Assembly (NCBI RefSeq): GCF_011250515.1
Contig: NZ_JAANOP010000001.1
Location: 186,001-250,000, forward strand
Length of the DNA: 64,000 bases
Origin: Aquirufa ecclesiirivi
GTDB taxonomy: Bacteria; Bacteroidota; Bacteroidia; Cytophagales; Spirosomataceae
Direction: 5' to 3'
In this document: positions 46,484-55,167 of the stretch, in pieces
How positions within the stretch are numbered: the stretch's first letter is position 1
How the letters are laid out: every line of letters begins with the position of its first letter
Notes under the pieces: model-generated
Databases searched by the model: none
Seen by the model: only the letters and a program-made list of their open reading frames with translations
What the model was told of the DNA's origin: nothing
Position numbers and translations under genes: made by a program

Positions 46484-47050
46484 ATGGAAAACCCATTTCA
46501 ACAAATTTTTGAGAAGAAAAATTACACCTTGGAGGGGCTCCCTAAAGGAGAATATGAGGCTTGTATTTTTAAGTACTGTGAATTAGCCAAATTGGATTTA
46601 TCGGAATATTCATTCATCGATTGTCAGTTCCACGATTGCAACCTTAGCCTAGTCAAGATGGGAAATACCAAATGGCAAAATGTATCCTTTTTCAATTGTC
46701 GTTTACAAGGTTTACATTTTGAATATGCCAACCCTTTTCTATTTGAGGTGCACTTTGACCATTGCTTTTTAAATCTGTCCTCGTTTTATCAACGACAAAT
46801 GAAAAAAGCTACATTTAAACACTGCTCTTTACACGAAGTAGATTTTAGCAATGCCAATTTGAGTGAAGCCCTTTTTGATGATTGTGATTTGTTGAACGCA
46901 CAATTTGACCAAACTAATCTAGAAAAGGCCGACTTCCGAACAGCCTATCATTTTGAGATAAGTCCTCAAATTAATCGAATGAAAAAAGCTAAATTTTCTA
47001 AATCAAATCTAGCTGGATTATTGACCAGCTTCGGCATCACCATTGATTAA
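46484..47050 (+). CDS. pentapeptide-repeat protein
   Basis: A 188-residue protein made of repeated A(D/N)LXX-type units ('LAKLDLSEYSFIDCQF', 'VDFSNANLSEALFDDCDL', 'NAQFDQTNLEKADFRTAY'), which fold into a right-handed quadrilateral beta-helix. The length and the N-terminal 'NPFQQIFEKKNYTLEGLPKG' recall Qnr/McbG-like DNA mimics that protect gyrase, but general pentapeptide proteins of Bacteroidota look the same. No resistance role can be inferred. The last 33 bases overlap the DinB-like gene on the opposite strand. Confidence 0.87.
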   Translation: MENPFQQIFEKKNYTLEGLPKGEYEACIFKYCELAKLDLSEYSFIDCQFHDCNLSLVKMGNTKWQNVSFFNCRLQGLHFEYANPFLFEVHFDHCFLNLSSFYQRQMKKATFKHCSLHEVDFSNANLSEALFDDCDLLNAQFDQTNLEKADFRTAYHFEISPQINRMKKAKFSKSNLAGLLTSFGITID

Positions 47051-47488
47051 TTCCGCCATTATTTTCAAGTGATGGTGAGTATGTATTCGCAAAAAATAGT
47101 GGGTATCCTTTAAATCCAAATCCCCAAAAATAAAATGGTGAAAATAGGCCTTATGAGGTAGTGTTTTCATCTCTTCTAAAGATTGTTTTACCTTGGTAAG
47201 TTGATCGGTGACATGTAACGGATCAACCTGCGGATCAACATAAGAAGGAGCTTTCACCCTTCCCCTTGGAATTTTCTGAGTAAAAAATACCCACACTCTT
47301 TTCCAATTGAATACCCAGGTATAACGATGGGGATCAGATTTTTTCAAAGCACTAATCACGGTGATCAACACCAGTAGGCAATGCTCTATATGCCAGCCTA
47401 CAGACCCTTTAGAGATTTGCGCATCGTTCACATGCATATAGGATATATTTTCTTCTAATTGCTGGATTTGCCTTTCTAATGATTCCAT
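47018..47488 (-). CDS. DinB/DUF1569-like small protein
   Basis: A 156-residue helical protein. 'SVGWHIEHCLLVLITVISAL' and 'RIHTHHHLKIMAEL' place histidines where the DinB/YfiT four-helix bundle binds a metal, as in the DUF1569 group. Such proteins may be thiol-dependent hydrolases or transferases, though function is unknown. It shares 13 bases with the start of the GNAT gene's end region and overlaps the pentapeptide gene convergently by 33 bases. The unusual dense overlap on both sides is real in the sequence. Confidence 0.75.
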   Translation of the reverse strand: MESLERQIQQLEENISYMHVNDAQISKGSVGWHIEHCLLVLITVISALKKSDPHRYTWVFNWKRVWVFFTQKIPRGRVKAPSYVDPQVDPLHVTDQLTKVKQSLEEMKTLPHKAYFHHFIFGDLDLKDTHYFLRIHTHHHLKIMAELINGDAEAGQ

Positions 47489-47979
47489 GGGTCTTTTTTA
47501 TACACTAGTAATTGTTGCTGATCTCTTTCTATGCTCCGCTCAAATGTTAAACCTAAGCGCAACAATAATTTGATGGAACGAACATTATGCTCTAAGGTGG
47601 TGGCGAAGATAGGCGCTTTATGGTTAGCAAAATAATCCTCTAAGACCAAGTTCGCTGCTTCATAGGCATAGCCCATACCCGAATATGTCGGTAAAAACGC
47701 AAAACCAATGTCTGGCTGAGGTAAATAATCTCTCTGAACAAGAGAAATGATTCCCAGAGGAATATCTGAAGATTGGAGAAAAACGACTCGGTAATGAATA
47801 GCGGGATTATTACGCAATTTGGTACAAAAAGCGTTTGCTTCTTCCCAACTTCTTACCCCACGATCACCTATAAATTCCATGAATCCAGGGGTATTGAGTA
47901 GTTCCAACAAGAATGGGGCATCTTTAAGACTAAGATCTTTGACGTATAAACGCTGACTTCGTAATATCTTGACACCCAT
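47476..47979 (-). CDS. GNAT-family N-acetyltransferase
   Basis: A 167-residue acetyltransferase. The RimJ/RimL-like pattern is clear: 'RLYVKDLSLKDAPFLLELLN', 'VVFLQSSDIPLGIISLVQRD', 'DIGFAFLPTYSGMGYAYEAA' (acetyl-CoA loop around GMGYA) and 'NVRSIKLLLRLGLTFERSIE'. The family acetylates amino groups of small molecules, ribosomal proteins or antibiotics; the substrate is not evident. It starts 96 bases downstream of hemN and overlaps the DinB-like gene by 13 bases, so those two are translationally coupled. Confidence 0.9.
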   Translation of the reverse strand: MGVKILRSQRLYVKDLSLKDAPFLLELLNTPGFMEFIGDRGVRSWEEANAFCTKLRNNPAIHYRVVFLQSSDIPLGIISLVQRDYLPQPDIGFAFLPTYSGMGYAYEAANLVLEDYFANHKAPIFATTLEHNVRSIKLLLRLGLTFERSIERDQQQLLVYKKDPWNH

Positions 47980-47990
47980 AAATAAAGGGA

Positions 47991-48007
47991 TGAGGCTAAA
48001 AGCCTCA
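47991..48007. terminator. small hairpin between GNAT and hemN
   Basis: TGAGGCT and AGCCTCA form a 7-bp stem with a three-base loop, placed 68 bases after the hemN stop on the minus strand. No strong T-run follows, so termination is uncertain. Confidence 0.35.
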
Positions 48008-48075
48008 GATTATTTCTGTAAAGAAAATAAAAATCCCGTATGGTTGAAAGTTGATGAAATGTAATGCGTGTGTGG

Positions 48076-49440
48076 CTACACGGCTTGGCTAAACTTTAAA
48101 GTAGCGTGCTCATCTGTTAATAATTTAATGTCAAAGGCCTTGCAAACATTTCGGACAAAATTGGCTCCCATAGATGTCAAATTCAAGCCTTGAAAATCCC
48201 ATTGAATTAATCCGTCTTCTTCTAGTTCGGCTAAATATGGAAAGCTGTAAGTCTCTAGTATGGGAAGATCTTCTGGTCTAAATTGAGTCTTACCGTTGCA
48301 TGCAACATCCAATATATATTGTCGCATGGACTGATCTATTTCAGTTAAAAAATAACCTTTGAAAACAGCTAATTTACCTTGCTTCACTTCTTCATAATAA
48401 TCATGAATCGTTTTCTTATTTTGGGCAAAACCATAAAAAACATCACTGATACTAGAAACGCCTAAGCCTAAAACCATGCCTGTTTGCTGAACGGTATAAC
48501 CCATAAAATTACGGTGTAAAGTACCTTGCTCTTTGATTTTGTACATCAAATCATCCGGCAAAGCAAAGTGGTCCATACCAATATCCTGATAGCCATGAGC
48601 TAAAAAAATGCTTCGGCCCAATTGGTATAAGGCTAATTTCTCGGAAGCAGAGGGTAAATCATTTTCGTCGAATAATCGTTGACCTCGACTGGTCCAAGGC
48701 ACGTGCGCATAACTATAAAAAGCAATCCTATCAGGACGTAAAGAAATGGCATCTTGGATGGTCTTTTCGATACGATCTATGGTTTGCAGAGGAAGACCAT
48801 AAACCAAATCAATATTCACCGATTCATACCCAATTTCCCTGGCCCATTGAACTACTTGTTGGACATTTTCCTGGGGCTGAATACGGTTTATGACCTGTTG
48901 CACTTCAGGATTACTATCTTGCATACCAAAACTTACTCGATTAAAACCTAGATCAAACAAGGTTTTTAAATGGTCAAATGTGGTATTATTGGGATGCCCC
49001 TCAAAGCTAAATTCATGCTCCTCTGCTACCTGAGAATCCGAAAGGATAGTTTGAATTAAGCGTTGCAAACTTTCAGGAGAAAAAAATGTGGGAGTGCCTC
49101 CTCCTAAATGAAACTCCCGAATTAATGGCGTGGCAGTCATTTGTTGACGATATAATTGCCACTCTTGCAATACTACCTCAATGTATTCATCTTCCACTTT
49201 GTGGTTAGTCGTAATGCGCTTATTACAGCCACAAAAGGTACACATACTTTCACAAAAAGGCAGGTGAATATATAGACTGATACCTTGGGAATCATTACAT
49301 TCCTCAAAGCGTATTTTAAAAGCTGATTTCCACCGATCTTCAACTATTTCATTATCCCAATAAGGCACCGTTGGATAGCTTGTGTATCGAGGAATAGGTA
49401 CATTGTATTTATTCAGTAAAGAGGCATCGATTGGAATCAT
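48076..49440 (-). CDS. hemN: oxygen-independent coproporphyrinogen III oxidase
   Basis: A 454-residue radical SAM enzyme. The cluster motif HLPFCESMCTFCGCNK gives Cys63, Cys67, Cys70 plus the extra Cys72 characteristic of HemN. The N-terminal 'NVPIPRYTSYPTVPYW', the SAM-binding 'LGGGTPTF', 'FNRVSFGMQD' and 'RIAFYSYAHVPW' agree with genuine HemN rather than HemW. It decarboxylates coproporphyrinogen III to protoporphyrinogen IX without O2. Haem supply fits the cytochromes in the window but the gene is not part of their unit. It is a single-gene unit on the minus strand. Confidence 0.95.
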   Translation of the reverse strand: MIPIDASLLNKYNVPIPRYTSYPTVPYWDNEIVEDRWKSAFKIRFEECNDSQGISLYIHLPFCESMCTFCGCNKRITTNHKVEDEYIEVVLQEWQLYRQQMTATPLIREFHLGGGTPTFFSPESLQRLIQTILSDSQVAEEHEFSFEGHPNNTTFDHLKTLFDLGFNRVSFGMQDSNPEVQQVINRIQPQENVQQVVQWAREIGYESVNIDLVYGLPLQTIDRIEKTIQDAISLRPDRIAFYSYAHVPWTSRGQRLFDENDLPSASEKLALYQLGRSIFLAHGYQDIGMDHFALPDDLMYKIKEQGTLHRNFMGYTVQQTGMVLGLGVSSISDVFYGFAQNKKTIHDYYEEVKQGKLAVFKGYFLTEIDQSMRQYILDVACNGKTQFRPEDLPILETYSFPYLAELEEDGLIQWDFQGLNLTSMGANFVRNVCKAFDIKLLTDEHATLKFSQAV

Positions 49441-49589
49441 AATTCATCATTTTCTGTGTGATCATTCAACCTTTGGTAGGTTTTGGATTACTAGTTTTGG
49501 CCATCATGTCGATTGACTCGTTGCTTGCTTGTCAATTGGCTAAATAACCAGCTAATCAGCTCGGATGACTAACCAACTGACTGTCTGAC

Positions 49590-49648
49590 CGATTGGCCAG
49601 TTGGCCAGTTGTCCGGTTGACCAGTTCACCAGTTCACCAGTTCACCGG
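49590..49648 (+). repeat. octamer tandem array, last units CAGTTCAC
   Basis: Seven units of 8 bases run from CGATTGGC through CAGTTGGC, CAGTTGTC and CGGTTGAC to three identical CAGTTCAC copies, then CGG. The units become more alike toward the right end, next to the palindrome. More degenerate units may extend left to about 49574. Confidence 0.8.
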
Positions 49649-49681
49649 AGATTTGTCAACTTTTTAAAAGTTGACAAATCT
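49649..49681. repeat. 33-bp perfect palindrome, type III, copy F
   Basis: Arms AGATTTGTCAACTTTT and AAAAGTTGACAAATCT pair perfectly around one T. The total length equals that of the type I and inside-out copies, and GTCAA/TTGAC lies in comparable positions, but the rest of the sequence differs. It lies downstream of the DsbA-like gene (minus strand) and could end its transcript. Confidence 0.85.
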
Positions 49682-49776
49682 AAGAGGTAAGCTAATAAAC
49701 CTTAGTACACAAAACTACGCAGAATGTCAGATTTGATTCCTGAGAAAACTACCAATTACTCGATAAAATACTGATA

Positions 49777-50418
49777 TTAATCATGTTCCGCTGCTTGGCG
49801 AAGGGTATCAATAAATACCTGTAAAGGTTGAGCGCCCGGGATTCCGTAGCGGCGATTGAACACAAAAAAGGGCACTCCTTTCAAGCCCAAGCTGACTCCT
49901 TCCTGCGTATCTTGTCGCACTCGATAAGCGAATTCATCATTCTCCAAAGCTGCTAAAATCGCCTCTTTTTCTAATCCGACAGATTCTCCAATAGTCACCA
50001 ATTCCGTCTCACTAGCCAAGTTTTTCCCTTCCACAAAATAGGCTTCAAATAATTTCTCTTCTATTTCATTATCCTTCTTTTGCTCTTTGGCCAACTGGAT
50101 TAACTGATGTGCCTTCATGGAATTGGCCACGACCAAACGTTCAAATTGGTAATTCAACCCAACTTTCTCCGCCATTTCGGCTACTTGTTGGTGCATCTCC
50201 CTTGATTTCTCTACACTAATTCCTTTACGATCTGCTAAATACTCATAAATATTCACAGGCTCATCAAAATGCATCGGTATACTAGGATCCAATTGATAAC
50301 TTTTCCATTCAATTTCAATCGGGGTACTCGATTCAAATTGCTCTAAGGCTTTTTCTAAATGACGTTTCCCAATGTAACAAAAGGGACACATGATATCACT
50401 CCAAATTTCTATTTTCAT
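49777..50418 (-). CDS. DsbA/FrnE-family oxidoreductase
   Basis: The ATG at 50418 is chosen since MKIEIWSDIMCPFCYIGKRH opens the thioredoxin fold; the longer frame from 50523 adds 35 residues without homology and would overlap the divergent gene's leader. The 213-residue protein has the redox motif CPFC (Cys11, Cys14), 'EIEWKSYQLDP', and the conserved late 'GVSLGLKGVPFFVFNRRYGI' cis-Pro loop. This is the FrnE branch (2-hydroxychromene-2-carboxylate isomerase/DsbA-like), usually cytosolic and linked to polyketide or oxidative-stress chemistry. No signal peptide is seen. Confidence 0.9.
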   Translation of the reverse strand: MKIEIWSDIMCPFCYIGKRHLEKALEQFESSTPIEIEWKSYQLDPSIPMHFDEPVNIYEYLADRKGISVEKSREMHQQVAEMAEKVGLNYQFERLVVANSMKAHQLIQLAKEQKKDNEIEEKLFEAYFVEGKNLASETELVTIGESVGLEKEAILAALENDEFAYRVRQDTQEGVSLGLKGVPFFVFNRRYGIPGAQPLQVFIDTLRQAAEHD

Positions 50419-50529
50419 GTTGGCTATTTTAATATCCCAAAACCGAATTATATATGTAAAAAGTTCCGATTCGAATAAATGAGTAAATTGAGCAGTCCAA
50501 TTTTTAAAATTCTTCTCAATCAACAGCCC

Positions 50530-50880
50530 ATGAAACCTCTGCCAACGAATATTGCCTATTTTTATCTCTTCCTTTCTATTGTGGGAGGGTCACTCACTTT
50601 TTATTTTGTTTGGCTAGGTATGCAAGAACAAAACGGAAATTTTGATGTAGTCCAATTTGTTCAAAGTACCTGGACTAGTTATTATGCCAAAAGTTTAACC
50701 TTCGACTTCTGGACTGGAACCATGGCGGGAACTTTTTTCATGATAGTAGAAGGCTATCGATTACACATGAAAAAAGTATGGTTATACATTTTATTTACAT
50801 TTCTAATCGGCTATGCCTTTGCCTTCCCCTTATTTTTGTTTTTCAGACATAAAAAAATAACACCCCCTTTGGTCTCATGA
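50530..50880 (+). CDS. DUF2834-like small membrane protein
   Basis: Start moved to the ATG at 50530 (MKPLPTNIAYFYLFLSIVGG), giving 116 residues; the upstream extension to 50479 overlaps the opposite gene's leader region. Three hydrophobic segments are seen (about 8-28, 60-76 and 84-108), with 'DFWTGTMAGTFFMIVEGYRL' in between, a motif of DUF2834 proteins. Function unknown. Its stop overlaps the start of the CBM9-like gene (ATGA at 50877-50880), so they are coupled. Confidence 0.78.
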   Translation: MKPLPTNIAYFYLFLSIVGGSLTFYFVWLGMQEQNGNFDVVQFVQSTWTSYYAKSLTFDFWTGTMAGTFFMIVEGYRLHMKKVWLYILFTFLIGYAFAFPLFLFFRHKKITPPLVS

Positions 50881-51563
50881 AATTCTGCTTTTTCTTACTT
50901 CTGCTTATTTCTAGTACAATTGTTGCACAAGACACCTTGCTAGTACAGCATGTTCCCGACTTCCCCATGGATGGACAAGCGAATCATCCTGCATGGCAAC
51001 AAAGTAAATGGTATCCTTTACCCGCCCGAAATGAACTAGCCAAGGAATTAGATAGTCGGTTTAAAATTCTGTATTCCGACAAAGGAATGTATGTGTATTT
51101 GGAAGGTAAAGATCAAAAAATCAGTACAAGCCATTTAAACGATTTTGAGGATTTATATAAAGCCGATGTATTCGAGGTGTTTTTTCATCCGAATCCCGCT
51201 AACCCTCTCTATTTTGAATATGAAATAAATCCTTTGGAAAAAGAACTTGTCTTAATGGTGCCGAATTTACAAGGCAAATTTTATGGATGGTTACCTTGGC
51301 ATTATGAGGGTGAAAGAAAAGTCCAAAAGAAGGTTTCTATCAAACACATTCCTGGAGGTATGGGTACATGGTCTGCCGAGCTATTTATCCCTTTTACCCT
51401 GCTCACTCCACTGGAAAATGTACCCGCTAAACCAGGAATGGTATGGAAAGGGAATTTTTGTCGGCTCGACTATGATACTGGAAAAATGGCGAAATGGTCC
51501 TGGTCGCCATTACCAGGCACATTCCACGACTATAAAAAATATGGTGTCTTTGTGTTTAAATAA
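50877..51563 (+). CDS. secreted CBM9-like (DOMON-type) carbohydrate-binding protein
   Basis: A 228-residue exported protein (signal about 1-18, STIVAQ). 'DGQANHPAWQQSKWYPL', 'FKILYSDKGMYVYLEGKDQK', 'FEDLYKADVFEVFFHPNPAN' and 'WSAELFIPFTLLTPL' match carbohydrate-binding family 9-like beta-sandwiches, where acidic residues near the edge bind Ca and sugar. As a stand-alone domain it may capture sugar ends or act as an enzyme accessory. It is coupled to the DUF2834 gene and convergent with the PIG-L gene after 12 bases. Confidence 0.82.
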   Translation: MKFCFFLLLLISSTIVAQDTLLVQHVPDFPMDGQANHPAWQQSKWYPLPARNELAKELDSRFKILYSDKGMYVYLEGKDQKISTSHLNDFEDLYKADVFEVFFHPNPANPLYFEYEINPLEKELVLMVPNLQGKFYGWLPWHYEGERKVQKKVSIKHIPGGMGTWSAELFIPFTLLTPLENVPAKPGMVWKGNFCRLDYDTGKMAKWSWSPLPGTFHDYKKYGVFVFK

Positions 51564-51575
51564 AAAAACAACCTC

Positions 51576-52454
51576 TTATTTTCCTAGCATAGGAAATAAT
51601 CGACGAATATCTTGTTCCGTTGGTTGGGTGCCGTATTCACAAATTTCAAATGCCTCGGCATATTTAGCTTGATCGGCACGTGATTTACCGTACCATTTTT
51701 CTAAGGTTTTTCTCACCTCTGGATTTGGCGCTTGAACTCGTTTGGCTAACAAATACTCCTTATGTTTGGCGGGATCTTTGGGTACTTCATTTTCATAATT
51801 TCCTATCCAAGGAAGCCACTCATAAAACTGAGATTGATGCGCATCTAAACCCGCCAATTTTTTTTCAATGACAGGCGTAATATCAACGGCAATATCTGCT
51901 TGAAATGGATTTGGCTTTTTGAAATTATCTTGAAAATACAAGAATATGGGGTTCTTTCTCAAAGGCTCTACATCAGGTGCCACATTAGGCACTCCGACCA
52001 TAAAAGCGGCATCTTGAACCAAAACACCCGTATAGCGGTGATCCGGATGGTAGTCGTTAGATCGTGGAGCAATCACCACATCTGCCTTCCATTCCCGTAT
52101 TTTTCGGATGATCTGGAAGCGAATTTCTAAACTAGGTAAAAGCTCCCCATCGTGATTATCCAACACATCATATGAGACTCCTAATCTTCGGGCCACTTCT
52201 TTGGTTTCCGCGATTCTTCTTTTTGCTAACATGCCTCCACCTTCTGTTTGATGACCTGCATCACCGTTCGTAACAGAAACAAATTTGACATGATGGCCCA
52301 TGGCCACAAACAAAGCCGCTGTTCCTCCACTCTTAATATCACAATCATCTGGATGAGCACCAATCATGATAATTTGCAATGGGCGATCTTGCGCAACGAC
52401 GTTCAAGGCGATACTACAGGCCAAAAAAACAGTTAATAAAATTCCTTTTTTCAT
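51576..52454 (-). CDS. PIG-L family N-deacetylase
   Basis: A 292-residue exported enzyme (signal about 1-22, NVVAQ). The zinc motif AHPDDCD (33-39) and the later PRSNDYHPDH are the signature of LmbE/PIG-L deacetylases, which remove acetyl from N-acetylglucosamine-type groups. The exported form with 'SVTNGDAGHQTEGG' is frequent in Bacteroidota sugar loci. It is 12 bases downstream of the GH31 gene, so they are probably one unit acting on an N-acetylated glycoside. Confidence 0.9.
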   Translation of the reverse strand: MKKGILLTVFLACSIALNVVAQDRPLQIIMIGAHPDDCDIKSGGTAALFVAMGHHVKFVSVTNGDAGHQTEGGGMLAKRRIAETKEVARRLGVSYDVLDNHDGELLPSLEIRFQIIRKIREWKADVVIAPRSNDYHPDHRYTGVLVQDAAFMVGVPNVAPDVEPLRKNPIFLYFQDNFKKPNPFQADIAVDITPVIEKKLAGLDAHQSQFYEWLPWIGNYENEVPKDPAKHKEYLLAKRVQAPNPEVRKTLEKWYGKSRADQAKYAEAFEICEYGTQPTEQDIRRLFPMLGK

Positions 52455-52466
52455 ATCTTATTCGGT

Positions 52467-54617
52467 TTATTTCGTCATAAATGTCCAAGTAATATCAGGT
52501 AAATACCCGAAATTTGCCTTTGGTGTAACCTGCTTTGGAAAAGCATCCCATTGTCCATTGGCTCCTTGTTTCACCCCAAATTCAGTCCAACTATGTGCCC
52601 CCTTTTCAAAATTGAAAGTCCGACCATCATCATCGTATAATTTCCAAGTCCCTGATTTCTGACCATAATGTCGAATTTCTAAAGCAAATGCTTGTCCGTC
52701 TTTGGGGGCTTGTCGGTGTACGGGCACCATCGGAATCAAGGCGCCATCTTTGACAAAAAGAGGTATCTTGTCTAAACTAGGACTGATTTGTATTTTTTGA
52801 TTTTCCCCCACTAATTTCCCCGTATAGAAATCGTACCATTTCCCTTCTGGTAAATAAACATCTCGCGTTTTTTCTCCCGCAAACATAGGAGCCACTAAGA
52901 TAAAATCGCCCATCATGTATTGATCCTTGATGTCGTTTTTAAGACTCATACCATAAGGATTCTCCGTAGCATCTACTTTTCCTTTTGTTCCTGTGGGTTT
53001 AAATCCAAAACCATCCACTAAATTCATGGCTCTAAATGGCGGTTTTCCTTCAAATCGATATTGAGCAAACGTGGTATAGAGATAGGGCAATAATTGCATC
53101 CGAAGGTTCGCAACATCACTAACCGCCTTTTCCACTTCTGGAAATGACCAAGGTTTAGTTCCATCCGACCAAGCATTCAACATGGCCATGGGTGAAAAGC
53201 AAACCGACTGCATTCTTCTAACCCATTCCTCTGCCGTTTTGGAAGCCCTTACTTCCGGTGTCCAAAGCACCCCAATAAAACTAGAATTGACTAAAGCTGT
53301 AATGAAATCTTTATGGCTGTAATAATCGTTGTAAATCACATAAGGCAAAGAACTTGCCCCCGCATTGGATGCTCGAATCAAACCATAGGTTCTTTTGTTT
53401 TTTTCCTTGAACCAAGAACTTGTCATTTCTTGTACCATCAAACCATATATTTGCCGCATCTGTTCAGCACTTGTCCCCGAAGGGAAGGTTGCCACATCTG
53501 GCCAAATCCAATTGTCATAACCGTCTACCTCATCTATTTTATAACCCCCAACACCTATATCCAAATGGTTTTTTACAAAATGCGCCTTCATTAAATTCCG
53601 GGCTTGAACCATAGTAAAATCCGGAACGATCCCATTCCAAACCAAGTGAGAACCTGTGTATTTTTTAATTCCTGCATACAAAGATGACTTCGGTGAAACA
53701 TAAGGATTCAACCATAAATTGGCAGATAATCCCATACGAGATAAGGTATCTAAAAATGCTTTAGGTTGAGGAAAACGACCCGGATCCCATTCGAAAGTAC
53801 ATGGATAGGATGCTGAATGCCAACCCGGTTCTACCCCTATAAAATCCAAAGGAAATTGATGTGCTTCAAAGCTTTTTGCCTCCTTAATGATATCATCTTG
53901 ACTAAACAAAGTAGGAACTCGTTGGGTAAATCCCAGTCCCCATTTAGGAGGCAGGTAACCTCCTCCATTAAATAAATTGTACCGTTGTACTGCTTGCATG
54001 GGACTCGGTCCTGCAAAAACATATATGCTGGCTCCATCAGCAGGAATCAATACTTCCAACACATCAGAAGGTGGTTGCGAATCCCAATTTTTATCTGCAT
54101 TTCTATCTTGTATGGGGGCAGGGTGTTTAGCATCTGCACGGACATTGGACCCCGCATAAACCGTCATATAAGAAGCGGCATCGATTAAAACACCATAGCC
54201 TTTGGATGAAACATAAAAAGGAACTGGCGCATGGGTACGTCCATTATCTTTTCCTCCATAATGATCTACATGCAAGTTTAAAATCCGTCCCCGTTGATTG
54301 ACCGTTTGGAAATTTAATCCAAGCCCAAAAACCTGTTCCTCCTGACTCAAAGGAAAACGTAGGTATATTTTTTTATCTATAATCTGAATTTTGATATCTT
54401 CTTTCGACAAAGGGAAAGTACTGCTTGGCAGTATTTTCAATGCATTATGTAGCGCATGTCCACCAGCCGCTTGGAGTAAGCTGATATGACGGGGATTCCC
54501 TATTTGAGTTTTCCAAATACCTGGCTGGACTTCTTTCCATAAACTTGCCTTTTGGGCAAAAACAGATATACTGAAAAACAGGAAAATACTGGTGCAGTAA
54601 ATGCGAAATGAATTCAT
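52467..54617 (-). CDS. glycoside hydrolase family 31 enzyme
   Basis: A 716-residue secreted enzyme (signal about 1-22, SVFAQ). The N-terminal beta domain is followed by the TIM barrel with 'HQFPLDFIGVEPGWHSASYP', the nucleophile region 'GVGGYKIDEVDG' near residue 360 and 'RTYGLIRASNAGASSLPYVI' with 'YNDYYSHKDF' in place of the usual W-x-GD acid/base loop. C-terminal beta domains follow ('APMFAGEKTRDVYLPEGKWY'). GH31 cleaves alpha-glucosides, alpha-xylosides or related sugars with retention. The altered acid/base loop puts it in an uncharacterised subgroup. It precedes the PIG-L gene. Confidence 0.9.
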   Translation of the reverse strand: MNSFRIYCTSIFLFFSISVFAQKASLWKEVQPGIWKTQIGNPRHISLLQAAGGHALHNALKILPSSTFPLSKEDIKIQIIDKKIYLRFPLSQEEQVFGLGLNFQTVNQRGRILNLHVDHYGGKDNGRTHAPVPFYVSSKGYGVLIDAASYMTVYAGSNVRADAKHPAPIQDRNADKNWDSQPPSDVLEVLIPADGASIYVFAGPSPMQAVQRYNLFNGGGYLPPKWGLGFTQRVPTLFSQDDIIKEAKSFEAHQFPLDFIGVEPGWHSASYPCTFEWDPGRFPQPKAFLDTLSRMGLSANLWLNPYVSPKSSLYAGIKKYTGSHLVWNGIVPDFTMVQARNLMKAHFVKNHLDIGVGGYKIDEVDGYDNWIWPDVATFPSGTSAEQMRQIYGLMVQEMTSSWFKEKNKRTYGLIRASNAGASSLPYVIYNDYYSHKDFITALVNSSFIGVLWTPEVRASKTAEEWVRRMQSVCFSPMAMLNAWSDGTKPWSFPEVEKAVSDVANLRMQLLPYLYTTFAQYRFEGKPPFRAMNLVDGFGFKPTGTKGKVDATENPYGMSLKNDIKDQYMMGDFILVAPMFAGEKTRDVYLPEGKWYDFYTGKLVGENQKIQISPSLDKIPLFVKDGALIPMVPVHRQAPKDGQAFALEIRHYGQKSGTWKLYDDDGRTFNFEKGAHSWTEFGVKQGANGQWDAFPKQVTPKANFGYLPDITWTFMTK

Positions 54618-54792
54618 GTTTCAAAGGCTTAGAAATTCAAATATGTCCAAATATTCATGGAAGTACAAATGCCCCGAATTTTGCCCTTGAAGTTGGCTAC
54701 AATCAATTTCAATAAGTACACTCCGAGACCTTTTATCATAATTCATTGCTCTTTTTGAAATATTTACCCTTATTTTGATCAAAAGGCATATC

Positions 54793-55167
54793 ATGAAAAA
54801 TTTGTTAAAACTAGAGTCCTTAGGTTTATTTGCCTTGAGTATTTGGGCATACATAGCATTTTTTCCAAATCAATGGGGAACATTCGCTTGGTTGATTTTA
54901 GCCCCAGACCTTTCTTTTTTAGCTATCATTCTGTCAAAAAAAATAGGTTTACATGTCTACAATTTATTCCACCATCAAGGACTTATCGCTCTAACAATTA
55001 TTCTTGGATTTTATTGGCCGATACCCCTTTTATTACAAATTGGCATCATTTTTATGGCGCATAGCACCATAGATCGGGTACTTGGATATGGATTGAAATT
55101 AGAGAGTTTTGATCACACGCATTTGGGATGGATAGGTAAAAGCACGTTTAAAAATGATGAGCAATAG
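54793..55167 (+). CDS. DUF4260 small membrane protein
   Basis: ATG at 54793 (MKNLLKLESLGLFALSIWAY) is preferred over a TTG at 54775, giving 124 residues. Helices are at about 10-26, 30-46 and 64-88, and 'LLQIGIIFMAHSTIDRVLGY' plus 'FDHTHLGWIG' identify DUF4260. Function unknown. The last 14 bases overlap the start of the TfoX-C-like gene, so both are probably translated from one mRNA. Confidence 0.82.
   Translation: MKNLLKLESLGLFALSIWAYIAFFPNQWGTFAWLILAPDLSFLAIILSKKIGLHVYNLFHHQGLIALTIILGFYWPIPLLLQIGIIFMAHSTIDRVLGYGLKLESFDHTHLGWIGKSTFKNDEQ

Larger units (their letters stand above)
49441..49776. other. 336-bp gene-free region with octamer repeats and a palindrome
   Basis: No gene is seen. The region contains a degenerate-to-perfect octamer array (49590-49648) directly abutting a 33-bp perfect palindrome (49649-49681). 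The hemN promoter must lie at the left side; no TAnnTTTG box was found for it. Confidence 0.7.

Noticed and set aside
46484-47050. Qnr-type quinolone resistance gene
   Set aside because: Only generic pentapeptide repeats are visible, without the loops needed to call Qnr.
49590-49681. Integron or phage attachment site
   Set aside because: No integrase, tRNA gene or attI/attC core is near; the octamer array and palindrome do not match such sites.
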